Origin: a virus
Direction: 5' to 3' (one strand)
IMG/VR virus record: IMGVR_UViG_3300046747_000272
Location: 1 to 44,773 of that record
Length of the DNA: 44,773 nt
Position 1 is the stretch's first letter; each line of letters opens with the position of its first letter. The translations under genes were made by a program, and so were the position numbers. Below the pieces are notes generated by a model, which saw nothing but the letters and a program-made list of their open reading frames with translations, was not told where the DNA came from and did no database searches. Shown piece by piece: positions 14,739 through 22,596 of this stretch.

Positions 14739-16144
14739 GATGCTTCCTCCTCAAGTTGAACATTCCCGCCACCCTCTTCCCCCAGATAGATGTCCCGCCA
14801 CTCATTCACAGGCTTGACCACGAAGTTGTAGACCATACCATGGGATTGACGCTTTGCGTTAAACCCCTCGAGGTGCCGCAGTGCGGATCCAAACTGGCCG
14901 GCGTCCAGCTTGTCTGGGAAGGAGAAGCCCTTCTTGACGTGCCACTCTTGATAGGCCTTGTGTGCGGCGCCGGCCCGGCTCCAGCCCGACCCGAAGCCCT
15001 TGGTGCAGTCTGTCACGAACTGCAGGCTTTTGTCGTTGCTGCCCCGCCACTGGGCCTCCTCCTCGAAGTGCGACTGGGGGTAGGTATAGTCGCCCTGAGC
15101 CATCAGGCGCCGGGCCCCCTCGAGCGCCCAGAGCAAGATCTGGGGCGCCTCTTTGCGGAAGGCTTCCACCAGGTCCGCCCGGAGCCCATCGTTCTTGCCA
15201 AACGAGGCGTCGCAGCGCAGCACCAGCAGGCGGCGCCACATGCCCTTGGAGTTGTCGCTCAGGCGTGGGAAGTTGTTACAGGCAAAGATGTGGCCCGCCG
15301 AAGGGCGGAAGGTGACTGGCATCTCGCGGATGGGCCGCCCCGTGACGTCCTCCCCGCTGATGATTTGCTTGAAGCGCTCGGTGCAGTTGATCTGCTCCTT
15401 GGGCAGCTCGGTCACGAAGTTGATTGCCGCCCCGCGGATCTCCATCAGGTAGTACTCCTGGTTGAGAAAGTTCGGGGTGATGCTCCGGACCTCTTGACCA
15501 TCGAAGAGCGACTCCACCGCGCCCATGATGATGGTGGACTTGCCGTTCGAGCCCCCACCAGGCATGACGATGGCCCTCTCGTAGTTGGTTGCAATCCCGG
15601 TGCGGCAGGCGCCCAAGAACTCCTGGAACGCGGCTATCTTCTTGGCTGAGTCTGGGCCGGCCCCAAAGACGCGCCCCAGGGCCTCGAGATAGCGGCGGGG
15701 TGGCTCGGGGGTGTTCAAGTCCTCGGGAAGCTCCATCTGGAGTGCGAACCTAGAGCGGTGCTCCGCCGTCCGGGGCACGAGACCCAAGCCTCCTGGGGTC
15801 ACCACAAGAAAGCTGTTGCCCACAGCCACGCCTGGGGGGCTCTCAGTGAAGAAGTTGGGCTCATGGAGCGGGGCGTGACTCCAGAGCGAGCCCACCAGCT
15901 CGCGCCGGACCGAGGCGTTGTTCTGCACCAGGGCCGTGCCCGTGGCCGTGGGCCGGCTGATGTCGTTCTCATCCAAGAAGGTCGAGGCCAAGCATTCGGC
16001 GTCCGCCTTGCTGAAGGCGTTCCAGAGACTCTTCTGTGGGTCGTACGCCCACATCCGCCCCTGAACCAGCCGAAACAACCCCGTAGCCAAGAAGTGGTTG
16101 CGGATGTCGGCGTACCAGGTCGGGCCCAAGACAATGCTAGCCAT
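14735..16144 (-). CDS. SF3 helicase of the D5/P4 family
   Basis: A 469-residue replicative helicase. Walker A is GGGSNGKST (about 196-204). The following SF3 features include INFVTELPKEQ (Walker B region), FKQIISGEDVTGRP and the arginine-finger region GMWRRLLVLR, as in D5/P4 primase C-terminal helicases. The N-terminal D5_N-like part is present but no AEP or TOPRIM primase motifs are seen, so priming must come from elsewhere. First gene of the leftward unit; GAGGAG lies about 11 bases before the ATG. Confidence 0.85.
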   Translation of the reverse strand: MASIVLGPTWYADIRNHFLATGLFRLVQGRMWAYDPQKSLWNAFSKADAECLASTFLDENDISRPTATGTALVQNNASVRRELVGSLWSHAPLHEPNFFTESPPGVAVGNSFLVVTPGGLGLVPRTAEHRSRFALQMELPEDLNTPEPPRRYLEALGRVFGAGPDSAKKIAAFQEFLGACRTGIATNYERAIVMPGGGSNGKSTIIMGAVESLFDGQEVRSITPNFLNQEYYLMEIRGAAINFVTELPKEQINCTERFKQIISGEDVTGRPIREMPVTFRPSAGHIFACNNFPRLSDNSKGMWRRLLVLRCDASFGKNDGLRADLVEAFRKEAPQILLWALEGARRLMAQGDYTYPQSHFEEEAQWRGSNDKSLQFVTDCTKGFGSGWSRAGAAHKAYQEWHVKKGFSFPDKLDAGQFGSALRHLEGFNAKRQSHGMVYNFVVKPVNEWRDIYLGEEGGGNVQLEEEAS

Positions 16145-16269
16145 GCGATGGAAGTCTCCTCAAACGCCAGCCCCTCCGGCGATTGGCTAGTACTAGCCTT
16201 AGGAAACTTGAGCCGTCAACATGAATCTCAGGCCATCATCCTTGTAGGCCCCAGCCTACAGCCAAAAGC

Positions 16270-16345
16270 TCTTTCTTATTGTATACTTAGAGCATAAGTG
16301 TAGTTTAATAATAAACTCTCTATATAGTATACTCTAGCCTAGTAG
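16270..16345. promoter_or_regulatory. AT-rich divergent promoter region
   Basis: This is the only strongly AT-rich stretch between the leftward replication unit and the rightward cassette. It holds two GTATAC boxes (16281-16286 and 16327-16332) and an inverted repeat AGTTTA-ATAA-TAAACT (16302-16317). A rightward candidate promoter is TTAATA (16305) - 17 bases - TATACT (16328). A leftward -10 candidate is TATACA (16285-16280). The rest of 16145-16405 shows no gene. Confidence 0.5.
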
Positions 16346-16501
16346 GATGGGCGGGGGGCTACCCCGCTGCACCCCCTCCCTCAGCATACCTACTTCCTGG
16401 CTGGCGTGGCGCCCCGAAAAATCAACAGCTTGCTAAAGATTTCTCTTGAAACCTCCAGCGGGCTAAGGCAACCTCTAGTCATGGGAGCAGCCGTTATCAA
16501 G

Positions 16502-16741
16502 ATGAGTGACCGAGCCAACCGTGTGCGCCGCCGCCGCTTCAACGACCCGCTAGAGAGCCCCCTCGTGGTGGCGACTCGACGCTTGGTCGCTAAGGCCACG
16601 TCGAAAGCCATAGAACAGCACCAGAACACCCACTCCACAGAGCAATCTCTGGTGGCGGGGGCTTATGCGGCAGGTCTTGCCGACGCCCTAAAGATGCTAG
16701 AGTTTGCGGCAGTGGAGCTAGCCAAGCGGGCGGCGCCCTAG
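16502..16741 (+). CDS. Hypothetical basic protein
   Basis: A 79-residue protein if ATG 16502 is used (MSDRANRVRRRRFNDPLE...); ATG 16481 and GTG 16406 are in-frame alternatives and none has a strong Shine-Dalgarno sequence. The C-terminal half is an alanine-rich helix. First gene of the rightward cassette, ending three bases before the dioxygenase gene. Function unknown. Confidence 0.5.
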   Translation: MSDRANRVRRRRFNDPLESPLVVATRRLVAKATSKAIEQHQNTHSTEQSLVAGAYAAGLADALKMLEFAAVELAKRAAP

Positions 16742-16743
16742 CC

Positions 16744-17535
16744 ATGGGCTTCGAAGACGAGGGCTTCCAACTAGAGCCACAACTCTTTAGCCCCGAGGAC
16801 GTTGAGGCGCTAAACGAAGGCCTCAATCGTATGTGGGCCCGGCCGCCACGTGGCCTCACAATCGACAGCATCGAGACTGGCCAGAGGCTGCTATTGAGCG
16901 AGGCCACACCTGAGACCCGCTCGGGGCGCTATAAGATCAACGACGCCTATCTGGAGAGCGCCACCTTGCGCCGCCTTCTGGCCAAGCTGGGCGCCAAGGT
17001 CGAGGCATTCTTGGGCGCCAAGGGTTGCATCATCAACTCGCTCCACTTCGAGCGGGGCAGCGAGCAAGGCCTCCACACCGACTTGAGCTACATGCCGGGC
17101 CACGCGCCGGGCCAGATGTGCGCCGCGTGGGTTGCCCTCGAGGACGTCCACGAGCTGGCGGGGCCACTGGTCTACTTCCCGGGGAGCCACACCCTAAAGC
17201 CGCACCTTGACTACTGGGCGACAGCCCCCGACGAGCGCATCAGGCGGGCTGAAGAATGCATGGCCGCGTACTGGCCCCAGCTTGGCGACGCGGAGCTAAA
17301 TGTGGGCCAGCGCGCCGGCGACGTGTTCTTCTGGCACGAAGGCCTCATTCATGGCGGGGCGCCAATTGCAGACAAAGCCAAGACAAGGCGCTCGATCGTG
17401 GTGCACTTCTGGGCCGAATCCGTAGTGGGCTCCGACGTGGCCATCCCCATTACCAAGCGAATGAGCTACTTTGGCCGGGCCCATCAGCCGGTGAGCCCCA
17501 CCACTCCAGCTTACACGAGGCCACAACATGGTTAA
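16744..17535 (+). CDS. Fe(II)/2-oxoglutarate dioxygenase, PhyH type
   Basis: A 263-residue protein of the phytanoyl-CoA dioxygenase family. The iron ligands are H111 and D113 in GLHTDLSYM and the distal H203 in HEGLIHGG; R215/R216 in RRSIVVHFW would hold 2-oxoglutarate. VYFPGSHTL is the characteristic PhyH strand between them. The family hydroxylates small molecules, lipids, sugars or modified amino acids. Followed by a methyltransferase and a glycosyltransferase, it probably takes part in making or altering a sugar or surface structure, but DNA or virion modification cannot be excluded. Confidence 0.85.
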   Translation: MGFEDEGFQLEPQLFSPEDVEALNEGLNRMWARPPRGLTIDSIETGQRLLLSEATPETRSGRYKINDAYLESATLRRLLAKLGAKVEAFLGAKGCIINSLHFERGSEQGLHTDLSYMPGHAPGQMCAAWVALEDVHELAGPLVYFPGSHTLKPHLDYWATAPDERIRRAEECMAAYWPQLGDAELNVGQRAGDVFFWHEGLIHGGAPIADKAKTRRSIVVHFWAESVVGSDVAIPITKRMSYFGRAHQPVSPTTPAYTRPQHG

Positions 17536-17788
17536 GGTTTGGTTTGACTCCGGCATCCCCAAAGACTCTCGGATCGTTTGGGCCGAGAACCGCTTTGAGG
17601 GGCGCTGCCACCCGGTGTGGGCCGAGCAGCTCTACAACGCTTATGCGTTGATTGCTGATATGGCCACCCCAAGCCAGATAATGCCCGCGGGGGAATTTAG
17701 GTCGTTCCCCATCCTTATTGAGGGGACTGCAGACCACATTGACGACTACTTGAGCAAGCAATCCTATGCCGAGAGCCGGAGCGTGTGA
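17528..17788 (+). CDS. Hypothetical protein, 86 residues
   Basis: Starts inside the dioxygenase stop region (8-base overlap). The protein (MVKVWFDSGIPKDSRIVWAE...) has no known family. A predicted mixed alpha/beta fold and operon position suggest a partner of the neighbouring modification enzymes. Confidence 0.55.
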   Translation: MVKVWFDSGIPKDSRIVWAENRFEGRCHPVWAEQLYNAYALIADMATPSQIMPAGEFRSFPILIEGTADHIDDYLSKQSYAESRSV

Positions 17789-17789
17789 C

Positions 17790-18395
17790 GTGGCCTACGG
17801 CGTGGAAGAGATTGGCAACCCCCGATCTAAGTTCGTGGACAAGTATCTAGAGGGGCTGGTCGGCGTAGAGATTGGCTATGCCGCCCATAATGATTTTGGC
17901 CTCAACACCGAAATCCGCACGTGTGGCCAACACGACTATCCGTCGCCGGGCGTGACCCACTACATCGAGGACCTCTATGACCACTCACTCCCGTTCGTGC
18001 CAACCAAGCACTATGACTTTGTCTTTGGTAGTCACATTCTTGAGCATCTTTTCAATCCTATTGGCGCATTGCGTGAGCATGCTCGCGGAGCGCGTCGGTA
18101 CGTTGTCCACGTGTTGCCACACCCCGACCGCATGTTTGACAAGGGCCGACCCCTCACGACGCTAGAGGAGTTGCTGGCGCGACCCTCAAGGCCCACTCCT
18201 GAGATGCTCCGCTTTGAGCCCTATGGGGGCCATTGGAACGTGTGGACCCCCGCCACGTTTCCCGCGGTGGCCGCCCACGTAGGCCTAGAGGTGGTCGAGA
18301 TGCTCAATCCGGACGACAAAGTGGCGAACGGCTTCATTGTCGTGATGAAAGAGATGCACCAACACTGCTATGGCCTCACGGGGGTGAACAAGTGA
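17790..18395 (+). CDS. SAM-dependent methyltransferase (Methyltransf_11-like)
   Basis: A 201-residue protein with a SAM-binding strand GLVGVEIGYAAHNDFG, an acidic strand end IEDLYD, and the class I signature YDFVFGSHILEHLFNP followed by RYVVHVLPHPDRMFDKGRPLT. That last segment is typical of small-molecule and sugar methyltransferases. GTG 17790 is chosen for its GGAG eight bases upstream and two-base distance from the previous stop; ATG 17766 is the alternative. Substrate unknown, presumably shared with the PhyH enzyme or glycosyltransferase. Confidence 0.75.
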   Translation: MAYGVEEIGNPRSKFVDKYLEGLVGVEIGYAAHNDFGLNTEIRTCGQHDYPSPGVTHYIEDLYDHSLPFVPTKHYDFVFGSHILEHLFNPIGALREHARGARRYVVHVLPHPDRMFDKGRPLTTLEELLARPSRPTPEMLRFEPYGGHWNVWTPATFPAVAAHVGLEVVEMLNPDDKVANGFIVVMKEMHQHCYGLTGVNK

Positions 18396-18628
18396 AAGGC
18401 TGGGGGGCCAAGTGCCCAGAATGTGGCGAGGAGTTTCTTCCAGCCGATGGTGCCGACTGCCGCTCCTTCTTGAAGGACTATTGGTCTGTGGCCAATTGGA
18501 CAGGAAATCACATAGCTGACACGGGACACAAAACGCTCGAAGGCGCCCCCTTCGTTTACATCGAACCAAAGTCACGAACCCCCAAGAAGAAGCTGGTCAA
18601 CTGTGGCACCCATTGGGAGATGAGATGA
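18392..18628 (+). CDS. Small zinc-finger-like protein
   Basis: The GTG start shares GTGA with the methyltransferase stop. The 78-residue protein begins with a CPECGEEF knuckle; further C and H residues (C33-like ADCRSF, NCGTHW) could complete a zinc site. Function unknown. Confidence 0.6.
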   Translation: MKGWGAKCPECGEEFLPADGADCRSFLKDYWSVANWTGNHIADTGHKTLEGAPFVYIEPKSRTPKKKLVNCGTHWEMR

Positions 18629-19104
18629 AGCAAATCAAGAAGCTCTACGAAATCGACGGACAGAAGTACGTGATGGAGTTCAGCTGGAAAGACCAGCCCG
18701 AGGACTACATCCGCGACGACTTGGCCCCGGACCACCCAATGCGCATCGCTAGTGAGCGAGAGGCCCTCGCGGACCGAGCTAAGATGGCGTTGGGTGAGCC
18801 CTACGACCACGAAAACCCCACGTGGATCGATGTCAAGTGCGTTGAGGTGCAGCACTATGGTGACGATGAGGTGTGGTTTCACCGCGAGGGGGAATCTTGT
18901 ACTGGGGCCAAGCAATACTCCACTCAAGACTTCGCCAAGGCGGAATCTCTCTTCGACGTATCGGTCAAGTGGGACCAATGTGCGCACTGGAGAATGGGCT
19001 ACATCCACACCTGTGGCGATCATCTCACCCTGTTGGATGCAATGAACACGGCTTACAACGAGGCAAAGAAGATTATGCAAGAGGCTGGGAGCTGGGATGA
19101 GTAA
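18625..19104 (+). CDS. Hypothetical protein, 159 residues
   Basis: The ATG shares ATGA with the gene before; a TTG 12 bases earlier is an in-frame alternative. An acidic alpha/beta protein with aromatic residues (KYVMEFSWKDQPEDYIRDD, EVWFHREGE). No family recognised. It overlaps the glycosyltransferase start by eight bases. Confidence 0.6.
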   Translation: MKQIKKLYEIDGQKYVMEFSWKDQPEDYIRDDLAPDHPMRIASEREALADRAKMALGEPYDHENPTWIDVKCVEVQHYGDDEVWFHREGESCTGAKQYSTQDFAKAESLFDVSVKWDQCAHWRMGYIHTCGDHLTLLDAMNTAYNEAKKIMQEAGSWDE

Positions 19105-20074
19105 GCGCTTCAGACTTGGCCTCGTTTTAGCGGAAGAAGCAGATGCTTGCTCTTGGTACCGCGCCCTTGGCCCCTTGCGCCACCTCTCTAGGATGATGCC
19201 TCTCGAGTTCATCCCCATGATGGATGGGCCGCCCACGTGGGCCACATTCTTTAACGTCGATGCAATCTTCCTCCAGCGGGCGCACACCCCGATGGCTCTA
19301 GACTGGGCCAGAGCTGCTCACGACTCAGGCGTGCCTGTCGTCTTAGACTACGATGACGACCTTGACCACATGCCCCCGGAGCACGTGAGCTTCCACGCCC
19401 TTCGCCACACTAAGGCTGCGCTAGATGAGTTGCTGGGGTTGGCTTCGGCCGTGAGCGTATCCACGCCAGCCCTGCTCGAGGTCATCCGTGAGCGCGTGAA
19501 GGGCAGTCTCATGTTGATTCCAAACGCGGTGGATGAGACCCTGAGAGAGCCCGCCCCCGCGCGCCCCTTGGACCCCAAGTTCTATGCTTGGCGGGGCGGC
19601 ATGACCCACCGCGAAGACATCGAGCTAGCGCGCAAACTCTTCACCTGGCCAGATGTGACCGTCCACTATTATGGCCACCTTCCACCGTGGGTCCGATCTG
19701 GTCACGACATGGTCTCGCCTTGGATGCCCATTCCGACCTATCTGGAGCAACTCAGGCGCACTCCGGCTGGCGCGATGGTGGTGCCCCTCATAGACAACGC
19801 CTTCAACCGGGCCAAGAGCAACTGCATCTGGCTCGAGGCCACGTGGGCTGGCTTGGCAACCTGCCATTGCGTGGGCCTCCCCAACCACAGAGGAGCGGGC
19901 GAAGGCAGCCTACCCGAGTTTAACAAGCCGGGGGTGATGTCTTTGCACCAACTGCAGACAGGCACCTCAGAGTCGTGGAACGCCTTTCGCGAGGAGAGCC
20001 TAGCATTCATCCAGGATAATCTGACCCTGGCTAGAGTGAACCCATCAAGGCGAGACCTGCTAGAGTCCCTCTAA
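19097..20074 (+). CDS. Glycosyltransferase, GT-B fold (GT4-like)
   Basis: A 325-residue protein with GT-B features. The N-terminal domain has WYRALGPLRHL and VVLDYDDDLDHMP. The middle segment SVSTPALLEVIRERVKGS leads to LIPNAVDE, the junction found in GT4/GT1 enzymes. The C-terminal nucleotide-sugar domain has NRAKSNCIWLEATWAGLATC, equivalent to the E-x7-E region. It would transfer a sugar to the product of the preceding genes, to phage DNA or to a surface polymer; the acceptor is not shown by sequence. Confidence 0.75.
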   Translation: MSKRFRLGLVLAEEADACSWYRALGPLRHLSRMMPLEFIPMMDGPPTWATFFNVDAIFLQRAHTPMALDWARAAHDSGVPVVLDYDDDLDHMPPEHVSFHALRHTKAALDELLGLASAVSVSTPALLEVIRERVKGSLMLIPNAVDETLREPAPARPLDPKFYAWRGGMTHREDIELARKLFTWPDVTVHYYGHLPPWVRSGHDMVSPWMPIPTYLEQLRRTPAGAMVVPLIDNAFNRAKSNCIWLEATWAGLATCHCVGLPNHRGAGEGSLPEFNKPGVMSLHQLQTGTSESWNAFREESLAFIQDNLTLARVNPSRRDLLESL

Positions 20075-20107
20075 CAGGCCTGCGTCACAAGTCTAAGGCC
20101 TTTGCAT

Positions 20108-20184
20108 CTGAAACGATTCAAAATCGCCCATGTGGGCGAAACTGCAGCACATTCGACGCAACCAGGGGCGGAACTGAAACGATT
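20108..20184. repeat. Direct repeat CTGAAACGATT
   Basis: Two identical 11-base copies at 20108-20118 and 20174-20184 lie in the convergent gap between the glycosyltransferase and the lipoprotein gene. The stretch 20075-20210 has no gene. It also contains two compact hairpins and one copy of the CAGGCCTGCGTCAC motif (20075-20088). Confidence 0.45.
20125..20138 (-). terminator. Candidate terminator of the leftward small-gene unit
   Basis: A tight hairpin CGCCCA-TG-TGGGCG is followed on the leftward strand by ATTTTG. It lies about 70 bases beyond the lipoprotein stop codon. The U-run is short, so strength is uncertain. Confidence 0.4.
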
Positions 20185-20194
20185 GTTGCAAAGA

Positions 20195-20208
20195 TGCTAC
20201 AAGTAGCA
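20195..20208 (-). terminator. Second candidate terminator hairpin
   Basis: A palindrome TGCTAC-AA-GTAGCA lies two bases past the lipoprotein stop codon and is followed leftward by TCTTTG. Weak stem and weak U-run; it may act with the hairpin at 20125. Confidence 0.3.
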
Positions 20209-20210
20209 CA

Positions 20211-20735
20211 TCAGGGCGGATTGAACTCGTAGTGCCTCGCCTCAAACATGTTCTCAATGGCGCCACACATCGAAAGCTGGTTGTGGTAATCGAACCATTC
20301 GGTGTGGGTGTGGGTTCCGTCGGCGTCTCCATCATGTTCGAAGTAGTACACGTGGCCTAGCTCGTGGGCTAAGAGGCGCGCAACGAGCCCGGTAGCTCTC
20401 TCCGGGGTCAGCATCTCAGACGCGGGATCAATGAACGGCACGTGGATATAGTGCGCCGTTGTGGCGCTGCACCCATCCGAGCCGGCGCACGCCGCTCTAC
20501 TCTCAGCTAAGGTTCCGTGTAGATAGATGCTATAGCCATCCAAATCAGGCAGGCCAGCGGCGGCTTGGCGCACTGCGTCAACCACATCCAACGCCAGCTC
20601 AGTCGGCCACCCCGATGTGTTGTACACCTTCAGGTCACTAGATATGTCTAGGTTGAGCCCACATCCGCTTACACACCATGACATCACCACTAAGAGGGCC
20701 AAGATGGCTAAGCCTTGAAGTAGTCTATTCAGCAT
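20211..20735 (-). CDS. Lipoprotein with metzincin-like HExxH motif
   Basis: A 174-residue protein starting at ATG 20735. The N-terminal helix ends in a lipobox VSGC (C25), so it should be lipidated and membrane-anchored outside the cytoplasm. HELGH at 124-128 followed by H134 gives the metzincin zinc spacing HExxH-x5-H, but the usual glycine is Tyr. A histidine/aspartate-rich stretch follows (HDGDADGTHTH). Six cysteines suggest disulfides. It is a second exported metallopeptidase, distinct from that at 691-1173. Possible roles are superinfection exclusion, envelope proteolysis or lysis. Confidence 0.7.
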   Translation of the reverse strand: MLNRLLQGLAILALLVVMSWCVSGCGLNLDISSDLKVYNTSGWPTELALDVVDAVRQAAAGLPDLDGYSIYLHGTLAESRAACAGSDGCSATTAHYIHVPFIDPASEMLTPERATGLVARLLAHELGHVYYFEHDGDADGTHTHTEWFDYHNQLSMCGAIENMFEARHYEFNPP

Positions 20736-20997
20736 GGTCGCGCTCGGCCGGATAGTCATCATCGATCTGCGTCTCTGGGTTGTTGTCCTCGTGCAAATCC
20801 ACATAGGCGTTGTCATAGTCCGGGAAGGTGGCGCCCGTTCCATAAGTGTCTTCGCCTCGTTTCCAAGCGCGGACGGCCTCAGACACAAGGTCGTCAGTGT
20901 CCATGTCGGGTGGGCCTTCCACGCGCAGGGTGACACACGTGACCATCGGCACCGTCACCAGGTAGACATTCGGGGTGTAGTCTTTCTCGTCGTGCAT
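20725..20997 (-). CDS. Hypothetical acidic protein, 90 residues
   Basis: An acidic protein (MHDEKDYTPNVYLVTVPMV...) with a beta-rich N-terminal half and a very acidic tail. AGGGAG is nine bases before the ATG. No family recognised. It ends inside the lipoprotein gene start. Confidence 0.6.
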   Translation of the reverse strand: MHDEKDYTPNVYLVTVPMVTCVTLRVEGPPDMDTDDLVSEAVRAWKRGEDTYGTGATFPDYDNAYVDLHEDNNPETQIDDDYPAERDHAE

Positions 20998-21018
20998 GGG
21001 TTGATTCTCCCTAAAGGT

Positions 21019-21031
21019 CCCACATTGTGGG
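21019..21031. promoter_or_regulatory. Palindrome CCCACA-T-TGTGGG
   Basis: A perfect 6+1+6 palindrome lies in the leader of the 90-residue gene, about 22 bases upstream of its ATG. It could be an operator or an mRNA hairpin. Confidence 0.35.
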
Positions 21032-21049
21032 GCATTGGTTGAGTTTTAG

Positions 21050-21121
21050 CTAGAGGTCAATGGGTCGAATGTCATAGTGCTGCGAGTCCTGGTTCCATGT
21101 GGCGCTATATTGCACGTTCAT
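21050..21121 (-). CDS. Possible 23-residue microprotein
   Basis: The ATG shares ATGA with the stop of the preceding gene and the frame ends at TAG 21052-21050. The peptide reads MNVQYSATWNQDSQHYDIRP. Only the coupling style supports it. Confidence 0.3.
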   Translation of the reverse strand: MNVQYSATWNQDSQHYDIRPIDL

Positions 21122-21309
21122 GTGAGCCCCACGTTGCGAAAGTACTCCGGCCAATCAATGGCCGCTTGGCCGCGTCTCTTTGCATCGGAAAGCAGCAAGG
21201 CACACAGTTCCTGATCAGACTGGGCCCGTTCTCGTGCTCTGGCAATCTCAGCTTTGCGTGCATCGCTAAGACGTAGCATGTACTGGTAGTCTCGCTGTGC
21301 GCTCATCAC
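21118..21309 (-). CDS. Hypothetical protein, 63 residues
   Basis: A charged helical protein (QRDYQYMLRLSDARKAEIAR...). The start is GTG 21309 or ATG 21306, both overlapping the stop of the gene before. Function unknown. Confidence 0.55.
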   Translation of the reverse strand: MMSAQRDYQYMLRLSDARKAEIARARERAQSDQELCALLLSDAKRRGQAAIDWPEYFRNVGLT

Positions 21310-21569
21310 CCATGCTCCTGGCTAGAGTCCCAACCCAAAAGTCTTACAAGCTCAACCCGCAAATCGGCTGCTTTTTGATCATCAAAAACATACAGCGCTG
21401 AGACGGCAACGGCGCGCTCGGTCTCCGACCCTTGGGTTAGGGCTAAAGTCGCGCACTGCATGACGCCGCTTAGGTCGCGCTCTAGGGCTAGGAGCATGAG
21501 AGCCTCTCGAAGCGTCATGGTCAGCGTGCGCGTTTCTGGCTCTATCTCGAGGGCTAGTGCGGCGCTCAA
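21306..21569 (-). CDS. Hypothetical protein, 87 residues
   Basis: A helical protein rich in leucine and alanine (LALEIEPETRTLTMTLREAL...). The start appears to be TTG sharing TTGA with the previous stop. No known domain. Confidence 0.5.
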   Translation of the reverse strand: MSAALALEIEPETRTLTMTLREALMLLALERDLSGVMQCATLALTQGSETERAVAVSALYVFDDQKAADLRVELVRLLGWDSSQEHG

Positions 21570-21748
21570 GACGTTGGCCCTGACCCGTCATTCGTGGCCA
21601 CGCATTCACAAGCCACCCACGCGGCTAGGGCGCTCTCATAGTCAACAAAGTGTCCAACCACAAAAGGCGCCTCACGGAGTACCCAACCACCGTCAACCAT
21701 GACGATCGTGCGGCGGTAACCGTCAAAGCCAATGCCAGTTGTAATCAT
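21566..21748 (-). CDS. Hypothetical protein, 60 residues
   Basis: ATG 21748, just after the stop of the zinc-finger gene. The sequence begins MITTGIGFDGYRRTIVMVDG, a probable beta-hairpin, and then a helix with two cysteines. Family unknown. Confidence 0.5.
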   Translation of the reverse strand: MITTGIGFDGYRRTIVMVDGGWVLREAPFVVGHFVDYESALAAWVACECVATNDGSGPTS

Positions 21749-21750
21749 GA

Positions 21751-21951
21751 CTACCAAGCCCCCCGGCAACCCACGCACGTTTGGACACTCTTGCCGCGAA
21801 GGTTAGTGACGAGCGCACCACGGCTCGGGAAGTACCGCCCGCAATCGCCACAGCATCCACGGCTATCGGCGTGCACCACATAGCCGCGCATTTGGTTGCG
21901 CGCGTACTCGGCTCGAAACTCGTCGGCTCGTTTTGGTGTGATCAGTTGCAT
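21751..21951 (-). CDS. Small zinc-finger protein
   Basis: A 66-residue protein with CCGDCGRYF and CVGCRGAW, a CxxC...CxxC zinc ribbon, behind a basic N-terminus. AAAGGAG is seven bases before the ATG. Likely nucleic-acid binding; role unknown. Confidence 0.65.
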   Translation of the reverse strand: MQLITPKRADEFRAEYARNQMRGYVVHADSRGCCGDCGRYFPSRGALVTNLRGKSVQTCVGCRGAW

Positions 21952-21978
21952 GCTACGCTCCTTTGATTGTGGGTAGAG

Positions 21979-22209
21979 TCAGACCGAGTAGTAATTGTAC
22001 GTGTACAAGGCGACCTCGGTTAGCAGCCCGTTGAAAACCCTAAAGTCTGTGCTTTCGGAGCAATCCACGATCTGGCCGCCTTTCAGGCTGTGTAGCCAAT
22101 CATCTGCGGCTATGTGCTCTTCGTCAGTGAGGCCCGATGCATCACCGTTGATTAGGTAGCTGGCCCAACACGCGGGCGCATAGTCGGAGTCAGTGTCAAT
22201 CAGTTTCAT
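21979..22209 (-). CDS. Hypothetical phage protein, 76 residues
   Basis: An acidic protein with the pattern DSDYAPACWASYLINGDASG followed by LTDEEHIAADDWL, seen in many small phage and plasmid proteins of unknown function (a DUF6926-like pattern, assigned from memory). GAGG about twelve bases before the ATG. Confidence 0.6.
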   Translation of the reverse strand: MKLIDTDSDYAPACWASYLINGDASGLTDEEHIAADDWLHSLKGGQIVDCSESTDFRVFNGLLTEVALYTYNYYSV

Positions 22210-22278
22210 GTCTTTGTCATCCTCTCTACAAGCCCCGCAAGCATCACAGCTGCTTAGGGGGCCGGATAGAACGGATGT

Positions 22279-22515
22279 CTAGAATACGGGATCCAAGCGT
22301 CCAAAGACTTCGCCTGTAGCAAGATCGGTCGCGATTGCGAGCGTCACCTGCTTATCCCACGTGCCCAAGCGACACTCGAGGGCGCGGATCTGACGCGTAA
22401 GGCGCATCGCATCGTGCACAGTCAGCACGAACCTGGTATTGTTGACCAAGATGCACTCGCGAAACTTAGGGTGCTTGGCGCGGGTTTCGTTGGTTGCTTG
22501 TTGCATGGTTACCAT
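22279..22515 (-). CDS. Hypothetical protein, 78 residues
   Basis: Starts at ATG 22515 with AGGAG eight bases upstream. The protein (MVTMQQATNETRAKHPKFRE...) has no recognised family. First gene of the leftward small-gene block, opposite the promoter region of 22668. Confidence 0.55.
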   Translation of the reverse strand: MVTMQQATNETRAKHPKFRECILVNNTRFVLTVHDAMRLTRQIRALECRLGTWDKQVTLAIATDLATGEVFGRLDPVF

Positions 22516-22596
22516 GGTTCGATCTCCTATGCTCAATCTTAACCCTAGACTAGAGTCTCGGCTAGGTTATTTACAAGTTGCACAATTCGTCAGCAA

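Noticed and set aside
14756-15649. 297-codon rightward frame
   Set aside because: Antisense shadow of the SF3 helicase gene.
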